A stretch of DNA of 64,000 bases from an uncultured Planctomycetales bacterium. GTDB lineage: Bacteria; Planctomycetota; Planctomycetia; Isosphaerales; Isosphaeraceae. The notes under the pieces are model-generated. The model made no database searches. It saw nothing but the letters and a program-made list of their open reading frames with translations, and was not told the origin of the DNA. Shown here one piece after another: positions 1-8,188 of this stretch. The DNA lies in contig CAIYJE010000010.1 of NCBI GenBank assembly GCA_903926465.1, positions 1 through 64,000 on the forward strand, read 5' to 3'. A program made the translations under genes and the position numbers. Within the stretch, counting starts at the first letter, position 1. Each line of letters begins with the position of its first letter.

Positions 1-233
1 ACATCGTAGACATCCCGGAATGTACCGCATTGGGAGGGCCATTTCGATACCCAGGCCAGACAGGCCAGAATTCGCAACTCGTTCATTTTCATTCACATGC
101 GGCGATGTCGCCTTGACCGGAACCGGTAGTTACACCCTATTCATTCCGTCCAGCAGCTTCATTCCTGGCCTGAGATGCGTGGTCTCTGTTTGTTTGTTCC
201 CTCGGTATCTACGTTTTTGTTGTATTGATGTAA

Positions 234-609
234 TCAATAATCTGTGTCAAACATATCAACGTTTGAGAGTATAATCTTCAACCAATTTCCGCTGGTCGGG
301 AATACCCCCTCGTACTCGACCAAGATCAACGCATCTCCAAGGCGCAAGCACGCAGTGTTCTCGTCGAACACGTCTTCAGTTTTAGCAACGATCGTGATGT
401 GATTTGCTGATGTGCGAGGAATCCTTGCGAGTTATCTTGGCGTTCACGCCAATACAAAGTGGTTGCCGGAGATCCAATTCAATATCGTACTTCTGGCCGT
501 GTCGAGGAACGCCTTTGGCCCAGGTGCCTCGGCCTGTCCCATATTGGTAGATAAACTCGGCGACCACACTTGAATTGAGGCGGTGAAGTGTTGTGATCGT
601 GATATGCAC
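234..609 (-). pseudogene. Small gene of unknown function, apparently split by a +1 frameshift
   Basis: A GTG at 607-609 opens a 75-codon frame that stops at 382. The frame one base further on is open from about 434 down to a TGA at 234-236 and reads as plausible protein (ANHITIVAKTED..., then LGDALILVEYEG, ending VDMFDTDY). Joining the two between 434 and 382 gives one polypeptide of roughly 125 residues that looks beta-rich throughout. The downstream frame has a stop (TAA near 434) just before the overlap, so the second half cannot start far upstream by itself. A single inserted base in a decayed gene is the simplest reading; a sequencing error or real +1 frameshifting are alternatives. I do not recognise the family. 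Composition is poorer in GC than the neighbouring genes. Confidence 0.4.
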
Positions 610-856
610 GGATCCGCTTATCCCACTTCAGGTCCTGCTACCCGAGCGATTTGTTGATCAACGGTCGTCGATTCGGTCGGTCTGACGAAAGCCACCGATA
701 GCCAGACGCTTGAACGCTTTGGCTGATCCCCGCAGATACCGAAGCCCGTGCGGTCGACCTGGGATCAGGCTCTAGCGGAAATTTCTCCGCATCGTCGAAC
801 ACGTGTGAACTGCAAAGCGTTCCGTATTCCGTGGGGCATACAACAGACCAGGAAGT
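610..856. other. Intergenic stretch with no gene seen
   Basis: Between the broken gene and the terminator of the large TPM-type gene I find only short frames interrupted by stops on both strands. Nothing recognisable was found. Confidence 0.5.
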
Positions 857-886
857 CCTGGCCGAAAGCGTTGGCTTTCGGCCAGG
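857..886 (-). terminator. Hairpin terminator downstream of the TPM-type gene
   Basis: A perfect 13-bp stem (857-869 with 874-886, CCTGGCCGAAAGC and its complement) closes a 4-base loop. It lies 38 bases beyond the stop codon at 925, in the transcribed direction. No long T run follows, so this is an inferred terminator. Confidence 0.65.
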
Positions 887-924
887 TATGACCGCATGCG
901 GAGATATAGCTTCAAGACATGGCG

Positions 925-3900
925 TTACCAGGAGCCCTGGCCGCCGGAGTCGCCACCGCCGCCGGAGTCTCCGCCGCCCCAGGAACCCATACCGCCGCCG
1001 CTATCTCCGCCACCGCCAAAGCTGCTGCCGGATCCGAATCCGCCACTCCCGCCACCGCCACTGCCAGACAGGATGTTGCCGAGGATATTGCCCATAGCCG
1101 AGCCGACCCCAATTTCCCACATGGTGGGGGGTAGGCCTCCTGGCATGGGCAGCCGGCCGGTTTGCCGGGCCATCCGCGCCGCGGCTTGCCGGCGTCGATC
1201 GGATTCAATCTGCTGCTGACGATAAGAGGCTTGGCGGCTTGCCTCATTATAAGCGGCCTTGGCCGACTGCTCGGCCGAGGCTGCAAGCTGGATGGAGTGT
1301 TCGTAATCTTGTGCCTGCAGGGCTCGCTCGGCCTGGTCGAGCTGGGCCTTGGCCAGACGAACGTCGGCCGAGACACCGAGCGCGGAATAGCCCTGGGCGC
1401 CTCGTACGGAACGGCGGGCATCGTCAAGCTCAGACAGGGCCTGGTTGGCGAGCGCGATATCGGAACGGGCCAGCTCTTCCGAGTGGTTCAACTCACCCAC
1501 GGCGTCATCGAGCCGCTTGTTGAGCAGTTGCCAATCTCCAGGGCCAGCCGCCAGCTCACGCTCGATTCGATCCAGTGCATCGCTGGCCGACTTGTAACGC
1601 AGATTTGAAGGGGGTCGGTCCTTGTTCTCCGTCCGCAGCAAGTTGCCGATCTGGGTCACCCGGGGCCGGAGCTGGGCCAGTTTCCGGACCACCTCTTGCT
1701 GAGACTTCACGTCGGCCTGGGCCCCTTCGTAGGCAATGGCGATCCCTTCCCGCACCTGGGCCAGCTTTTGCTGGATATCTAGCCAGTTCGGGTGAGGACG
1801 GGTGGAGAGCTGTTCCACCTCATGCTGCAGCTTGAGGGCGCCGGCGAGCGCGGCCTTGGCCTGAGCCCCCACCACGTTGGAATTGCGATCGACAAACGTG
1901 GCCGCTTCTTGCCCTTGGTTGACCAGATCTGGCCAGATTCCCTGACACTCGGTGCGAACCGCGTTCAAATGCTCAAGCTTCTGATGGATGGCCGTGCGTA
2001 GGCTGCGGGCCTGTTGTTGTGCCTGGCCGGCGTCTGAGAGAACCCGCTCGCATTCCAGATAGTGCTGGCTGCCGTCAGAGCCAAGCGTGCCGGCTCGTTC
2101 AAGGTTGTGTCCCACCTGCTCTAGCAGGGTGTTTGCGGTTTCCAGGTGGGTTGCCACGTCTTTCCAAGACTCGGTGGCGAACTCACTTTCCAGGGCCGTC
2201 CGTTCCTCGGCGGCCTTGATGAGTTCGGAACGGAGCGATTGCTGTTCGGTGCGTCTGGCGGGCAGTTCTTTGGCGATGGCTTCGCGGGCTGCTGCCACGC
2301 GGTCGACAAGCTGGCCGGCCTGGTCGATCCGGGTGGCAGCTTGATCGAGTGCGGGGCCGGCTGTTTGAGGGTCGGCGTTCTTGAGGGCTTCTACGCCATG
2401 ACCGTGAGACTGGCGAGCCTCTTCCAGGAGATCGTCGGGATTGCCACCAGGTTCGTCGAGCTTCAGGCCCTTGGATCGGCGGGTCACAATCACGCCCCGG
2501 GTTTCATCCAGCCGGGTCAGAACGGCTCGCCCTTGTTCGCTGCGGTGTGCTACGTCGTCGGCACGCTGGCGGAGGGCGTCAAGCCGTTCTTTGGCTTTTT
2601 GCAAGATTTTCTGAGCGGTGAGCGGGTCGGCAACCAGTTCCGACTTGGCCTTCTCCACCAGTTGTGTAACGGCCTCTCGCTCGGCCTTGTACGGCGTCGC
2701 GGATAGCCCCTGGCTTTCCAGTGAGCCGAGCCGTTGGGTGAGGCTGGCCTGCCCTTCCTCAATGGTCTTGAGCACGGCTTTGGCTTCTTCGTGTGCCTGG
2801 CCAAGCTGGTCGAGCTGCGCAGTAACTGAGTCGAGCTGGGCGTGGATCTCCTCGAACGGTTTCTCGTCCTGGAGCAGTTCTTCCGCTTGTTTGAGTTCCT
2901 CGGTGCTGAGGGTCGAACCCGAGGTCATCAGCTTCTGGGCCTTTTCCAGGTTATCCATGCTCTGGAGCCAGCGGTCCCAGAGTTGTTTGATCCGTTCCTG
3001 GGTGTTGACGTACAGCCCCAGAGTTTCGCCACGGATCGGCTCCTCGAAATCGGGGTCGGTTGCGGTAAGCATCCGATGCCGTTCCTTGAGGCGGTCCAGC
3101 GTTTCCATGACCTCGGTGGTCCGGGTCCGGAACTCCTTGTAACGGCGATCGACGGCAGACTGCTTGCGGTTGCGGATGTACCACAGCCCACCCACGGCCA
3201 GTCCCAGCAGTGAGATCAAGCCGCCTCCCAGTCCCAGGGGGAGCGTCCGGCTGACAAACTGATGGCGTTCCCGCACATCCTGGACCTGCTTGGTGTCGGA
3301 ACTCAGCCGCTTTTCATACTCGGTCAGGGCGGTCAGGGCGGCTGTCTCGTCTTCCACCTCGTCGCCGGCCGCGGCATCAATACCAGCACTGTCCTGAGCG
3401 AAGCGGGTTCGGAAGACCTCGACGGAGGCACCAGAGTTGCGCCCCTGTTCCAGTTCGGTCGACAGCTTGGCACGCAACGCCTGGACGTCCTTAGCCTTGG
3501 CAAGCCGCTGGGCGTGAATTCCAGGTAGGCCGGTCACACGCTGTTGAATGGACTTGAGCTGGGCGTCGATCTGCTCTGCCGTGGCCAGTGCAACTTCGGG
3601 GTCTCTGGAGATCGCCTTCTTGGCCTCGTTCCAGGCGGAGCTGGTCTTCTCAAGTTCGGAGTTCAGGGAGGCGGTTGCCAGCTTCTGCTTGCGGGCGGTT
3701 TCTAGACTTTCCTCGACCTTGCCGAACTGGGCGCTCAGGGATTCCAGCCGGGCCGTGGCCTGGTTCTGGAGCCCGGCAAGGCCCCTGAGCCGAGCCAGGT
3801 CTTGCTCAAGGCTGTGCTGTACCTCGGTGGCCTGGGCCAGAACCGTAGGGGGATCGGTTGCAACTTTGGCACGCAGGGTGGCGAGCTGGGCTCTTGCCTG

Positions 3901-4671
3901 GTTCACACGCCCTTCAATTCCTTGCACACCGAGGCCGGCCGACCGCTTCTCTTCAAGCTCCTTGGTGGTCTCGGCCAGCAGGTGATCGGCCGTGGCGATT
4001 GCCTCGGATGCTCCCTTGCGAACCTGGGCCGAGAATTCGCGCTCGGCGTTCTGGCTGCGAGATCGGCCGGTTTCGGCCTCGGCGACCCAGCTCTGGGTCG
4101 ATCGGATCAGTGAAGCGATCGCGTCTGGAAATCGCTTCTTGCGGGCGAGGTCAATCGTGCCAGGCTGTTCGATCAGATCGCGCTGGATCACGGAAGGACG
4201 GAGCCCGAGCGCCTGCAGTTCCTTGCCTGGATGCATGGCAACCTTGGGTGGGGTTTCGCCCAGTGCAACCGCAATGACCACCGAACGGGCCGCGTCGAAG
4301 CCGGGTTCCCTGCTCCAGAGCTGGAACAAGCTATCGGCATAGTCACGCAGGGAATATTTGCCCGGCCCGGCCGTGTCAAGGATGACGGTGTAATAGCTCT
4401 GAGGGGTTCCCTTTTCGAGTTCGAGAACCTGATTCTCAAGCGTCTCGTAGGCGGGCACGTTCAGGCCCGACCTCAACAGGTAAACCCGGTCTTTCTGGAG
4501 CTTGGGGAACGGGACATCTTGCGCGTGGGCCACAGAGGTCAGGCCGGTGATCAGCACACCCAGCCCGATCATCCAGCCCAGGGTAGAGACCAGGAGCGAA
4601 CGGGTTGAACCCCGCCCTGACTCCTCAACAACATCAGCCCGCCTCGTGTCGCGATTCGTCCTGCGTTCCAT
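925..4671 (-). CDS. Giant TPM-domain (YgcG-like) membrane protein with long coiled coil and Gly-rich tail
   Basis: A 1248-residue protein of unknown function. A signal/anchor segment (about residues 25-50, ending SVAHAQ) is followed by a TPM-like domain (about 57-175). Then come some 300 residues of charged, Ala/Gln/Glu-rich coiled coil, a membrane segment near 476-497 (GLISLLGLAVGGLWYI), about 650 further residues of coiled coil, and a tail made almost only of Gly and Ser ending GGQGSW. TPM domain, membrane segment and Gly/Ser tail are the plan of YgcG-type proteins, which are usually only a few hundred residues. Here very long helical arms are added. The ATG at 4671 was chosen because it places a normal signal sequence near the N terminus; the frame stays open up to 4851. 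It is the last gene of a minus-strand run and is followed by a hairpin. Confidence 0.75.
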   Translation of the reverse strand: MERRTNRDTRRADVVEESGRGSTRSLLVSTLGWMIGLGVLITGLTSVAHAQDVPFPKLQKDRVYLLRSGLNVPAYETLENQVLELEKGTPQSYYTVILDTAGPGKYSLRDYADSLFQLWSREPGFDAARSVVIAVALGETPPKVAMHPGKELQALGLRPSVIQRDLIEQPGTIDLARKKRFPDAIASLIRSTQSWVAEAETGRSRSQNAEREFSAQVRKGASEAIATADHLLAETTKELEEKRSAGLGVQGIEGRVNQARAQLATLRAKVATDPPTVLAQATEVQHSLEQDLARLRGLAGLQNQATARLESLSAQFGKVEESLETARKQKLATASLNSELEKTSSAWNEAKKAISRDPEVALATAEQIDAQLKSIQQRVTGLPGIHAQRLAKAKDVQALRAKLSTELEQGRNSGASVEVFRTRFAQDSAGIDAAAGDEVEDETAALTALTEYEKRLSSDTKQVQDVRERHQFVSRTLPLGLGGGLISLLGLAVGGLWYIRNRKQSAVDRRYKEFRTRTTEVMETLDRLKERHRMLTATDPDFEEPIRGETLGLYVNTQERIKQLWDRWLQSMDNLEKAQKLMTSGSTLSTEELKQAEELLQDEKPFEEIHAQLDSVTAQLDQLGQAHEEAKAVLKTIEEGQASLTQRLGSLESQGLSATPYKAEREAVTQLVEKAKSELVADPLTAQKILQKAKERLDALRQRADDVAHRSEQGRAVLTRLDETRGVIVTRRSKGLKLDEPGGNPDDLLEEARQSHGHGVEALKNADPQTAGPALDQAATRIDQAGQLVDRVAAAREAIAKELPARRTEQQSLRSELIKAAEERTALESEFATESWKDVATHLETANTLLEQVGHNLERAGTLGSDGSQHYLECERVLSDAGQAQQQARSLRTAIHQKLEHLNAVRTECQGIWPDLVNQGQEAATFVDRNSNVVGAQAKAALAGALKLQHEVEQLSTRPHPNWLDIQQKLAQVREGIAIAYEGAQADVKSQQEVVRKLAQLRPRVTQIGNLLRTENKDRPPSNLRYKSASDALDRIERELAAGPGDWQLLNKRLDDAVGELNHSEELARSDIALANQALSELDDARRSVRGAQGYSALGVSADVRLAKAQLDQAERALQAQDYEHSIQLAASAEQSAKAAYNEASRQASYRQQQIESDRRRQAAARMARQTGRLPMPGGLPPTMWEIGVGSAMGNILGNILSGSGGGGSGGFGSGSSFGGGGDSGGGMGSWGGGDSGGGGDSGGQGSW

Positions 4672-4947
4672 GGTCACCAACGCCCCCCGTGATCGCCCAA
4701 GACCAGTCAAATGACCAGTTTCATCCGGATCATCCTTCACTGCACCCATCAAGATTATCAAGGGAGCATGTGTATCCGCCACCATCCGGCGCGGTTTCAG
4801 ATCCGGTAACTTCTTTCTGAAACTCCGTTTGCGCAAAGCCCGTGGATTCACCCTGGAAACCGGGTTTCGTCATTTTCAGGCCCCTTCGCCAGGGTCAGGG
4901 CCCGTTGCTGAACCCAAATTGGTGGGTCCAGTGGCCTGGAAGCCAGG

Positions 4948-4967
4948 GCCAGGCATCAGCGCCTGGC
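4948..4967 (-). terminator. Possible hairpin downstream of galK
   Basis: GCCAGGC (4948-4954) pairs with GCCTGGC (4961-4967) around a 6-base loop, about 50 bases beyond the galK stop. A competing GCCTGG/CCAGGC pairing lies alongside and there is no T run, so the call is weak. The rest of the 342-base gap 4672-5013 holds no gene; it presumably carries the promoter of the TPM-type gene. Confidence 0.35.
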
Positions 4968-5013
4968 GAGTTCTGGTTGCCGAGTTGACCAGGGTCGAGA
5001 AGCTCAGGCCGTG

Positions 5014-6267
5014 TCAATCGACCTGCCGGGCCGAGGCCCCCTCGGCCGCATGACAAACGTGCACCACGGTGTTCAACCCGGTTCGCTTGTGGTAGCCGCG
5101 CGCAAGGGCCGCACCAAAGTCGGCCGCCTGCTCGGCTTTGACCAGGTTCACTGTGCAGCCGGCCCAGCCTGCCCCAGAGAGCTTGCCACCCAGAAATCCG
5201 GGTGCTTCGGCCGCGGCTTCAATCAGCGCATCGAGTGCCGGCGAGCTGTTCTCAAAGTCGTCGCGGCTGGAGGCATGAGAGGCACTGATGAGCTGACCGA
5301 ACCGGGTCAGATCCCCGTTTCTGAGCGCCTCGGCCCCCTGGCTCACTCGCTCATTCTCCGTGAGCACGTGGCGGGCTCGCTTGCGTCCAACCGGATCCAG
5401 GGCGTCCCAGTTTGCTTGTAGGTCTGCCAGCGGAATATGACGGAGCATCAGTTCTCCTTCCACGGCAATCCGGGAGCGGAAGAAATCCACCACGCGCTGG
5501 CACTCGGCCACCCGACGATCATACATGCCGTCAGCCAGCCGCCGTGAAGTGCCAGAGTCACACACCACAATGGCCGGTGCATGTTCGCCCAGCGGGACCA
5601 GGCCGTGCTTGAGCGTGAGGCAATCCAGTGTCAGGGCCTGGTTCGCCGCGCCAAACATGGCCGAGAACTGGTCGAGCAGGCCGCTTCCAACCTCCACGAA
5701 GGCATTTTCAGACCGTCTCAGTGCCTGGGCAATATCCATGCGTGCCTGATCGTGTAAGGCCGGGTCGCTCGAATCCAGCCCCGTGAGCGAGCCGGTTCTC
5801 GGCACAATGCCGGCCCCAATCAAGAACCGCGCCCAGGCCGCTTGCAAACTTGCCGAACTGGAGAGCCCGCCACCCAGGGGCACATTGCCCACGAACACCG
5901 CCTCAAATCCCGACGTCAGGCCGCCAAACCGCTCGCCGAGCGCCCAGCAAACACCGCGCACGTAGCGGGTCCAGGACCCAGGTTCCGTCTGCTCCACACG
6001 ATCGACCAGGAACGTGTCTGAAGCATCAAACGCCACCGCGTGAACCAGGGCGCCGCGGCCTGGGATCGGCCGGCCGACCACCACGGTCTCGCGGTTGATC
6101 GCCGAGGCCATCACCAGGCCCCCGTTATAGTCTGTGTGGTTGCCCAGCAACTCCACCCGGCCCGGTGCGTGGGCTTCGACCGAGGGGATGCCCCCGAACT
6201 GATCCGCGAACGTTTCTCGGGCAACGCCCAGGAGATCCTGGGTCGAAAGGCTCTTGCTCGTATCCAT
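5014..6267 (-). CDS. galK: Galactokinase (GHMP kinase family)
   Basis: Phosphorylates galactose at C1 with ATP, the entry step of the Leloir pathway; cytoplasmic. The 417-residue product has the three GHMP landmarks in order: the sugar-binding signature GRVELLGNHTDYNGG at 36-50, the phosphate-binding loop PLGGGLSSSAS at about 130-140, and the C-terminal motif KLSGAGWAGC. In the first motif Asn replaces the usual Glu (GNHTDYN for GEHTDYN), a change I recall in some other bacterial galactokinases, so a related sugar could be the substrate. The ATG at 6267 was chosen because homology begins about 25 residues after it; the frame upstream to 6456 has no family resemblance. No other Leloir genes are in the window. 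Confidence 0.88.
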   Translation of the reverse strand: MDTSKSLSTQDLLGVARETFADQFGGIPSVEAHAPGRVELLGNHTDYNGGLVMASAINRETVVVGRPIPGRGALVHAVAFDASDTFLVDRVEQTEPGSWTRYVRGVCWALGERFGGLTSGFEAVFVGNVPLGGGLSSSASLQAAWARFLIGAGIVPRTGSLTGLDSSDPALHDQARMDIAQALRRSENAFVEVGSGLLDQFSAMFGAANQALTLDCLTLKHGLVPLGEHAPAIVVCDSGTSRRLADGMYDRRVAECQRVVDFFRSRIAVEGELMLRHIPLADLQANWDALDPVGRKRARHVLTENERVSQGAEALRNGDLTRFGQLISASHASSRDDFENSSPALDALIEAAAEAPGFLGGKLSGAGWAGCTVNLVKAEQAADFGAALARGYHKRTGLNTVVHVCHAAEGASARQVD

Positions 6268-6300
6268 GCCTGATCCAATCCCTTGATGAGTGCCCCTGGA

Positions 6301-6322
6301 ACCGGAAGGTACCGGTTCCGGT
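6301..6322. promoter_or_regulatory. Inverted repeat ACCGGAA-N8-TTCCGGT upstream of galK
   Basis: The arms 6301-6307 and 6316-6322 are perfectly inverted around an 8-base spacer, 34 bases upstream of the galK ATG. The same half-site occurs upstream of metK (9473-9488). It could be an operator or a leader hairpin, but CCGGTTCC-like words are common in this genome, so chance is possible. Confidence 0.3.
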
Positions 6323-6350
6323 CGCCGTCTCTGGCCGTGCGTGGAATTTG

Positions 6351-6377
6351 CTTCGCCCCTGCGTAGCGGGGGCGAAG
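6351..6377 (-). terminator. Hairpin terminator downstream of the pseudokinase gene
   Basis: CTTCGCCCC (6351-6359) pairs perfectly with GGGGCGAAG (6369-6377) around a 9-base loop, 33 bases beyond the stop codon at 6410. This would separate the msrB-pseudokinase unit from galK. The trailing U tract is poor. Confidence 0.55.
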
Positions 6378-6409
6378 ATCGACGAAATGCGCCTGAGTCT
6401 GCGGCCGTG

Positions 6410-7267
6410 TTATTCGGCCCCGTCATAGGCCAGACCGGCCAGGGCTTCGTCACCAAGCTTGGTAGCTATGGCAATGGGCTCAAGCTTTTGCAGGACATCA
6501 TAAGGGCTTTCAGGCCGGTTATTGGCGTGGGCCTTCATGCAGTGGACAATCAGATCGCTGAGGGCGGCGGGAATGTTTGGGTTCAGCGAGGCGGGAGTGG
6601 CGGCCTTGCTCCCTTCCGTTTCCGCTTTCTTGGCTGCGCCCGGTGATTTGCCGGTGAGCAGGGCGAACATCAGACAGCCGAGCGAGTACACATCGCTAGA
6701 CTCGATGATCCGGTCTTCCTTCAAAACTTCGGGCGCGGCGAACGATTTGGAAGGGGTGGGTCGGCTCCCCTGCTCCACCGAGGCCAGGCCGTAGTTCAAG
6801 AGCTTGATCTGGCCAGAGCGGCTGAGCAAAACGTGCGCGGGTTCCAGGTTACCGTGCAGAACCTTACGCCGGTGCATGTGAGAGAGTGCCGAGGCAATTT
6901 GGCGGAAGATCAGCACCCAGTGCTTGACGGAAATCTGCTTGCCGAGCCCGTTCAGCGGCTTGGCTTCCACGTACTCCATCAGCAGTTCGCCGCCCGTGGT
7001 TTTGAACCACGATTTTTTGACGGCGTAGTCATAGTATTTCAAGACGCCCGCGTGGTTGAGTTTGCTGGAGACCTCTGGCAGCACCTCGGCCAGAGCCAGT
7101 TGGGGATCGGCTTTCTCACTTTCACGAGCGATCCGCTTGACCACGTAACGCTTGCTGAAGGCTTTGGGGTCATTCACCAGCATAATGGTGGCCGCTCCCT
7201 CGCTGGAGAGAATCGACTCCACCTGATATTTCATGCCGGAAAGGCTGGGGGTTTCCGCGTTACTCAT
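6410..7267 (-). CDS. Serine/threonine protein kinase-like protein, probable pseudokinase
   Basis: A 285-residue kinase fold, nearly all domain and without a membrane segment. The catalytic-loop HRD is HGN (138-140, in HGNLEPAHVLL), so the catalytic base Asp is missing. The metal-binding DFG is NYG (158-160). The Gly-rich loop is degenerate (LSSEGAATIML). The VAIK lysine (K44 in YVVKRI), the APE motif (178-180) and the helix-F motif DVYSLG (192-197) are kept. The fold therefore seems intact while catalysis is unlikely, which points to a scaffolding or ligand-sensing role. Its ATG overlaps the TGA of msrB by four bases, so the two are probably translationally coupled. The target is unknown. Confidence 0.85.
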   Translation of the reverse strand: MSNAETPSLSGMKYQVESILSSEGAATIMLVNDPKAFSKRYVVKRIARESEKADPQLALAEVLPEVSSKLNHAGVLKYYDYAVKKSWFKTTGGELLMEYVEAKPLNGLGKQISVKHWVLIFRQIASALSHMHRRKVLHGNLEPAHVLLSRSGQIKLLNYGLASVEQGSRPTPSKSFAAPEVLKEDRIIESSDVYSLGCLMFALLTGKSPGAAKKAETEGSKAATPASLNPNIPAALSDLIVHCMKAHANNRPESPYDVLQKLEPIAIATKLGDEALAGLAYDGAE

Positions 7268-8046
7268 CGACCGGGCTCGGTAGTGGTTGGGCGATTATCA
7301 GAAGAGTTGGACGACGAGCCGGAGGCGGTCTGGCCTCGGCCCTTCTTGGTTGCGGGCTCCGCCCCATTCGGTTTGGCGGGGCTGGTGCTCGGCTTGGGAA
7401 AGGGCTTCAAGCGTAGCGCCACGGAATTCATGCAATAACGCAGACCGGTGGGGGGCGGGCCGTCATCAAAAACATGACCCAGATGTGCCTCGCAGCGGGC
7501 ACATTCAACTTCAATCCGCGCTTCAAAGCCTGAAAGATCGGGGGCCGTCTTCACCGCTTCGGGCCGAACGGGCTCCCAGAAGCTGGGCCAGCCGGTGCCA
7601 GACTCGAATTTGGTTTTTGAGGTAAAAAGCTCGTTCCCGCAACCAACGCAGGTGAAAATCCCTGGATGTTTGCCATGAGCGTACTTCCCAGAGAAGGCCG
7701 GCTCGGTCCCCTTCTGGCGCGTGACCCAGTATTCCATCTTGGAGAGCTGGGCCTTCCACTGGGCGTCGGTTTTGCGAACCGGTTCGGCGTTGGCTGCCGG
7801 TGTCTCGGCCTCAGACTGAGCCGTTCCTGGCCCTGGCTCTGTGTTCTTGCGGTTGGGACCGGCCGATTGGGGCCGCGCCTGGTTCGTTTTGGCCGGGCTG
7901 GCTCCGCCGGTGGTAATTTCGGAATCGGGGTCTTGAGCGGGAGTTTCTTGCGCCTGGGCCAACCCGGCCAGGAAGCAAGATCCAGCCGCAAGTGCCAGAG
8001 AGATGCCACGAAGCCAACCGCGTGGCGGTACGGGATGCTGGTGCAT
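7264..8046 (-). CDS. msrB: Exported peptide-methionine (R)-S-oxide reductase MsrB
   Basis: Reduces methionine-R-sulfoxide in proteins. The 260-residue product has an N-terminal signal peptide (cleavage expected after about residue 32, LAQAQ), a Pro/Thr/Ala-rich linker to about 95, and one MsrB domain. The domain has two zinc CxxC pairs (C133/C136 and C182/C185) and the catalytic cysteine C205 in GLRYCMNS. The site of the common resolving cysteine is Thr (SGTGWPSF), so another reductant or cysteine must regenerate it. The signal peptide implies action outside the cytoplasm on oxidised envelope proteins. The ATG at 8046 gives the normal signal peptide; the frame upstream is not conserved in character. 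It sits between metK and the coupled pseudokinase. Confidence 0.88.
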   Translation of the reverse strand: MHQHPVPPRGWLRGISLALAAGSCFLAGLAQAQETPAQDPDSEITTGGASPAKTNQARPQSAGPNRKNTEPGPGTAQSEAETPAANAEPVRKTDAQWKAQLSKMEYWVTRQKGTEPAFSGKYAHGKHPGIFTCVGCGNELFTSKTKFESGTGWPSFWEPVRPEAVKTAPDLSGFEARIEVECARCEAHLGHVFDDGPPPTGLRYCMNSVALRLKPFPKPSTSPAKPNGAEPATKKGRGQTASGSSSNSSDNRPTTTEPGR

Positions 8047-8093
8047 GGGTCCTGACTCCCAGAGCAGAACAAACCCGAAATCGGGAGAAAACA

Positions 8094-8172
8094 AAACGCG
8101 GACTGAAGATTCAGACCCTATGGTTGCCGTGTGGAAACGGGAACCGCAAGAGTCTTTATCCAGCCCGCGTTT
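8094..8172 (-). ncRNA. Structured spacer between metK and msrB: metK terminator or attenuator candidate
   Basis: In the transcript, three nested helices can form: an 8-bp closing stem (8165-8172 with 8094-8101), an AGAC/GTCT helix (8152-8155 with 8113-8116) and a 9-position arm with one mismatch (8137-8145 with 8122-8130) closing a 6-base loop. The closing stem is followed at once by a U-rich run (TGTTTTCT). A second small hairpin (CCCG/CGGG, 8074-8085) followed by TTTGTT lies nearer msrB. This may simply be the metK terminator. Its length and layering, and its place between two methionine genes, also allow a regulatory leader for msrB. I know of no riboswitch class with this layout. Confidence 0.4.
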
Positions 8173-8188
8173 CAGATGAGCGAACGGA

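Noticed and set aside
20-274. 84-codon plus-strand frame at the left end
   Set aside because: It runs opposite the frameshifted gene and its product has no domain character.
896-1427. Several Pro/Arg-rich and Ala-rich open frames on both strands
   Set aside because: They are opposite or shifted readings of the Gly-rich tail codons of the TPM-type protein.
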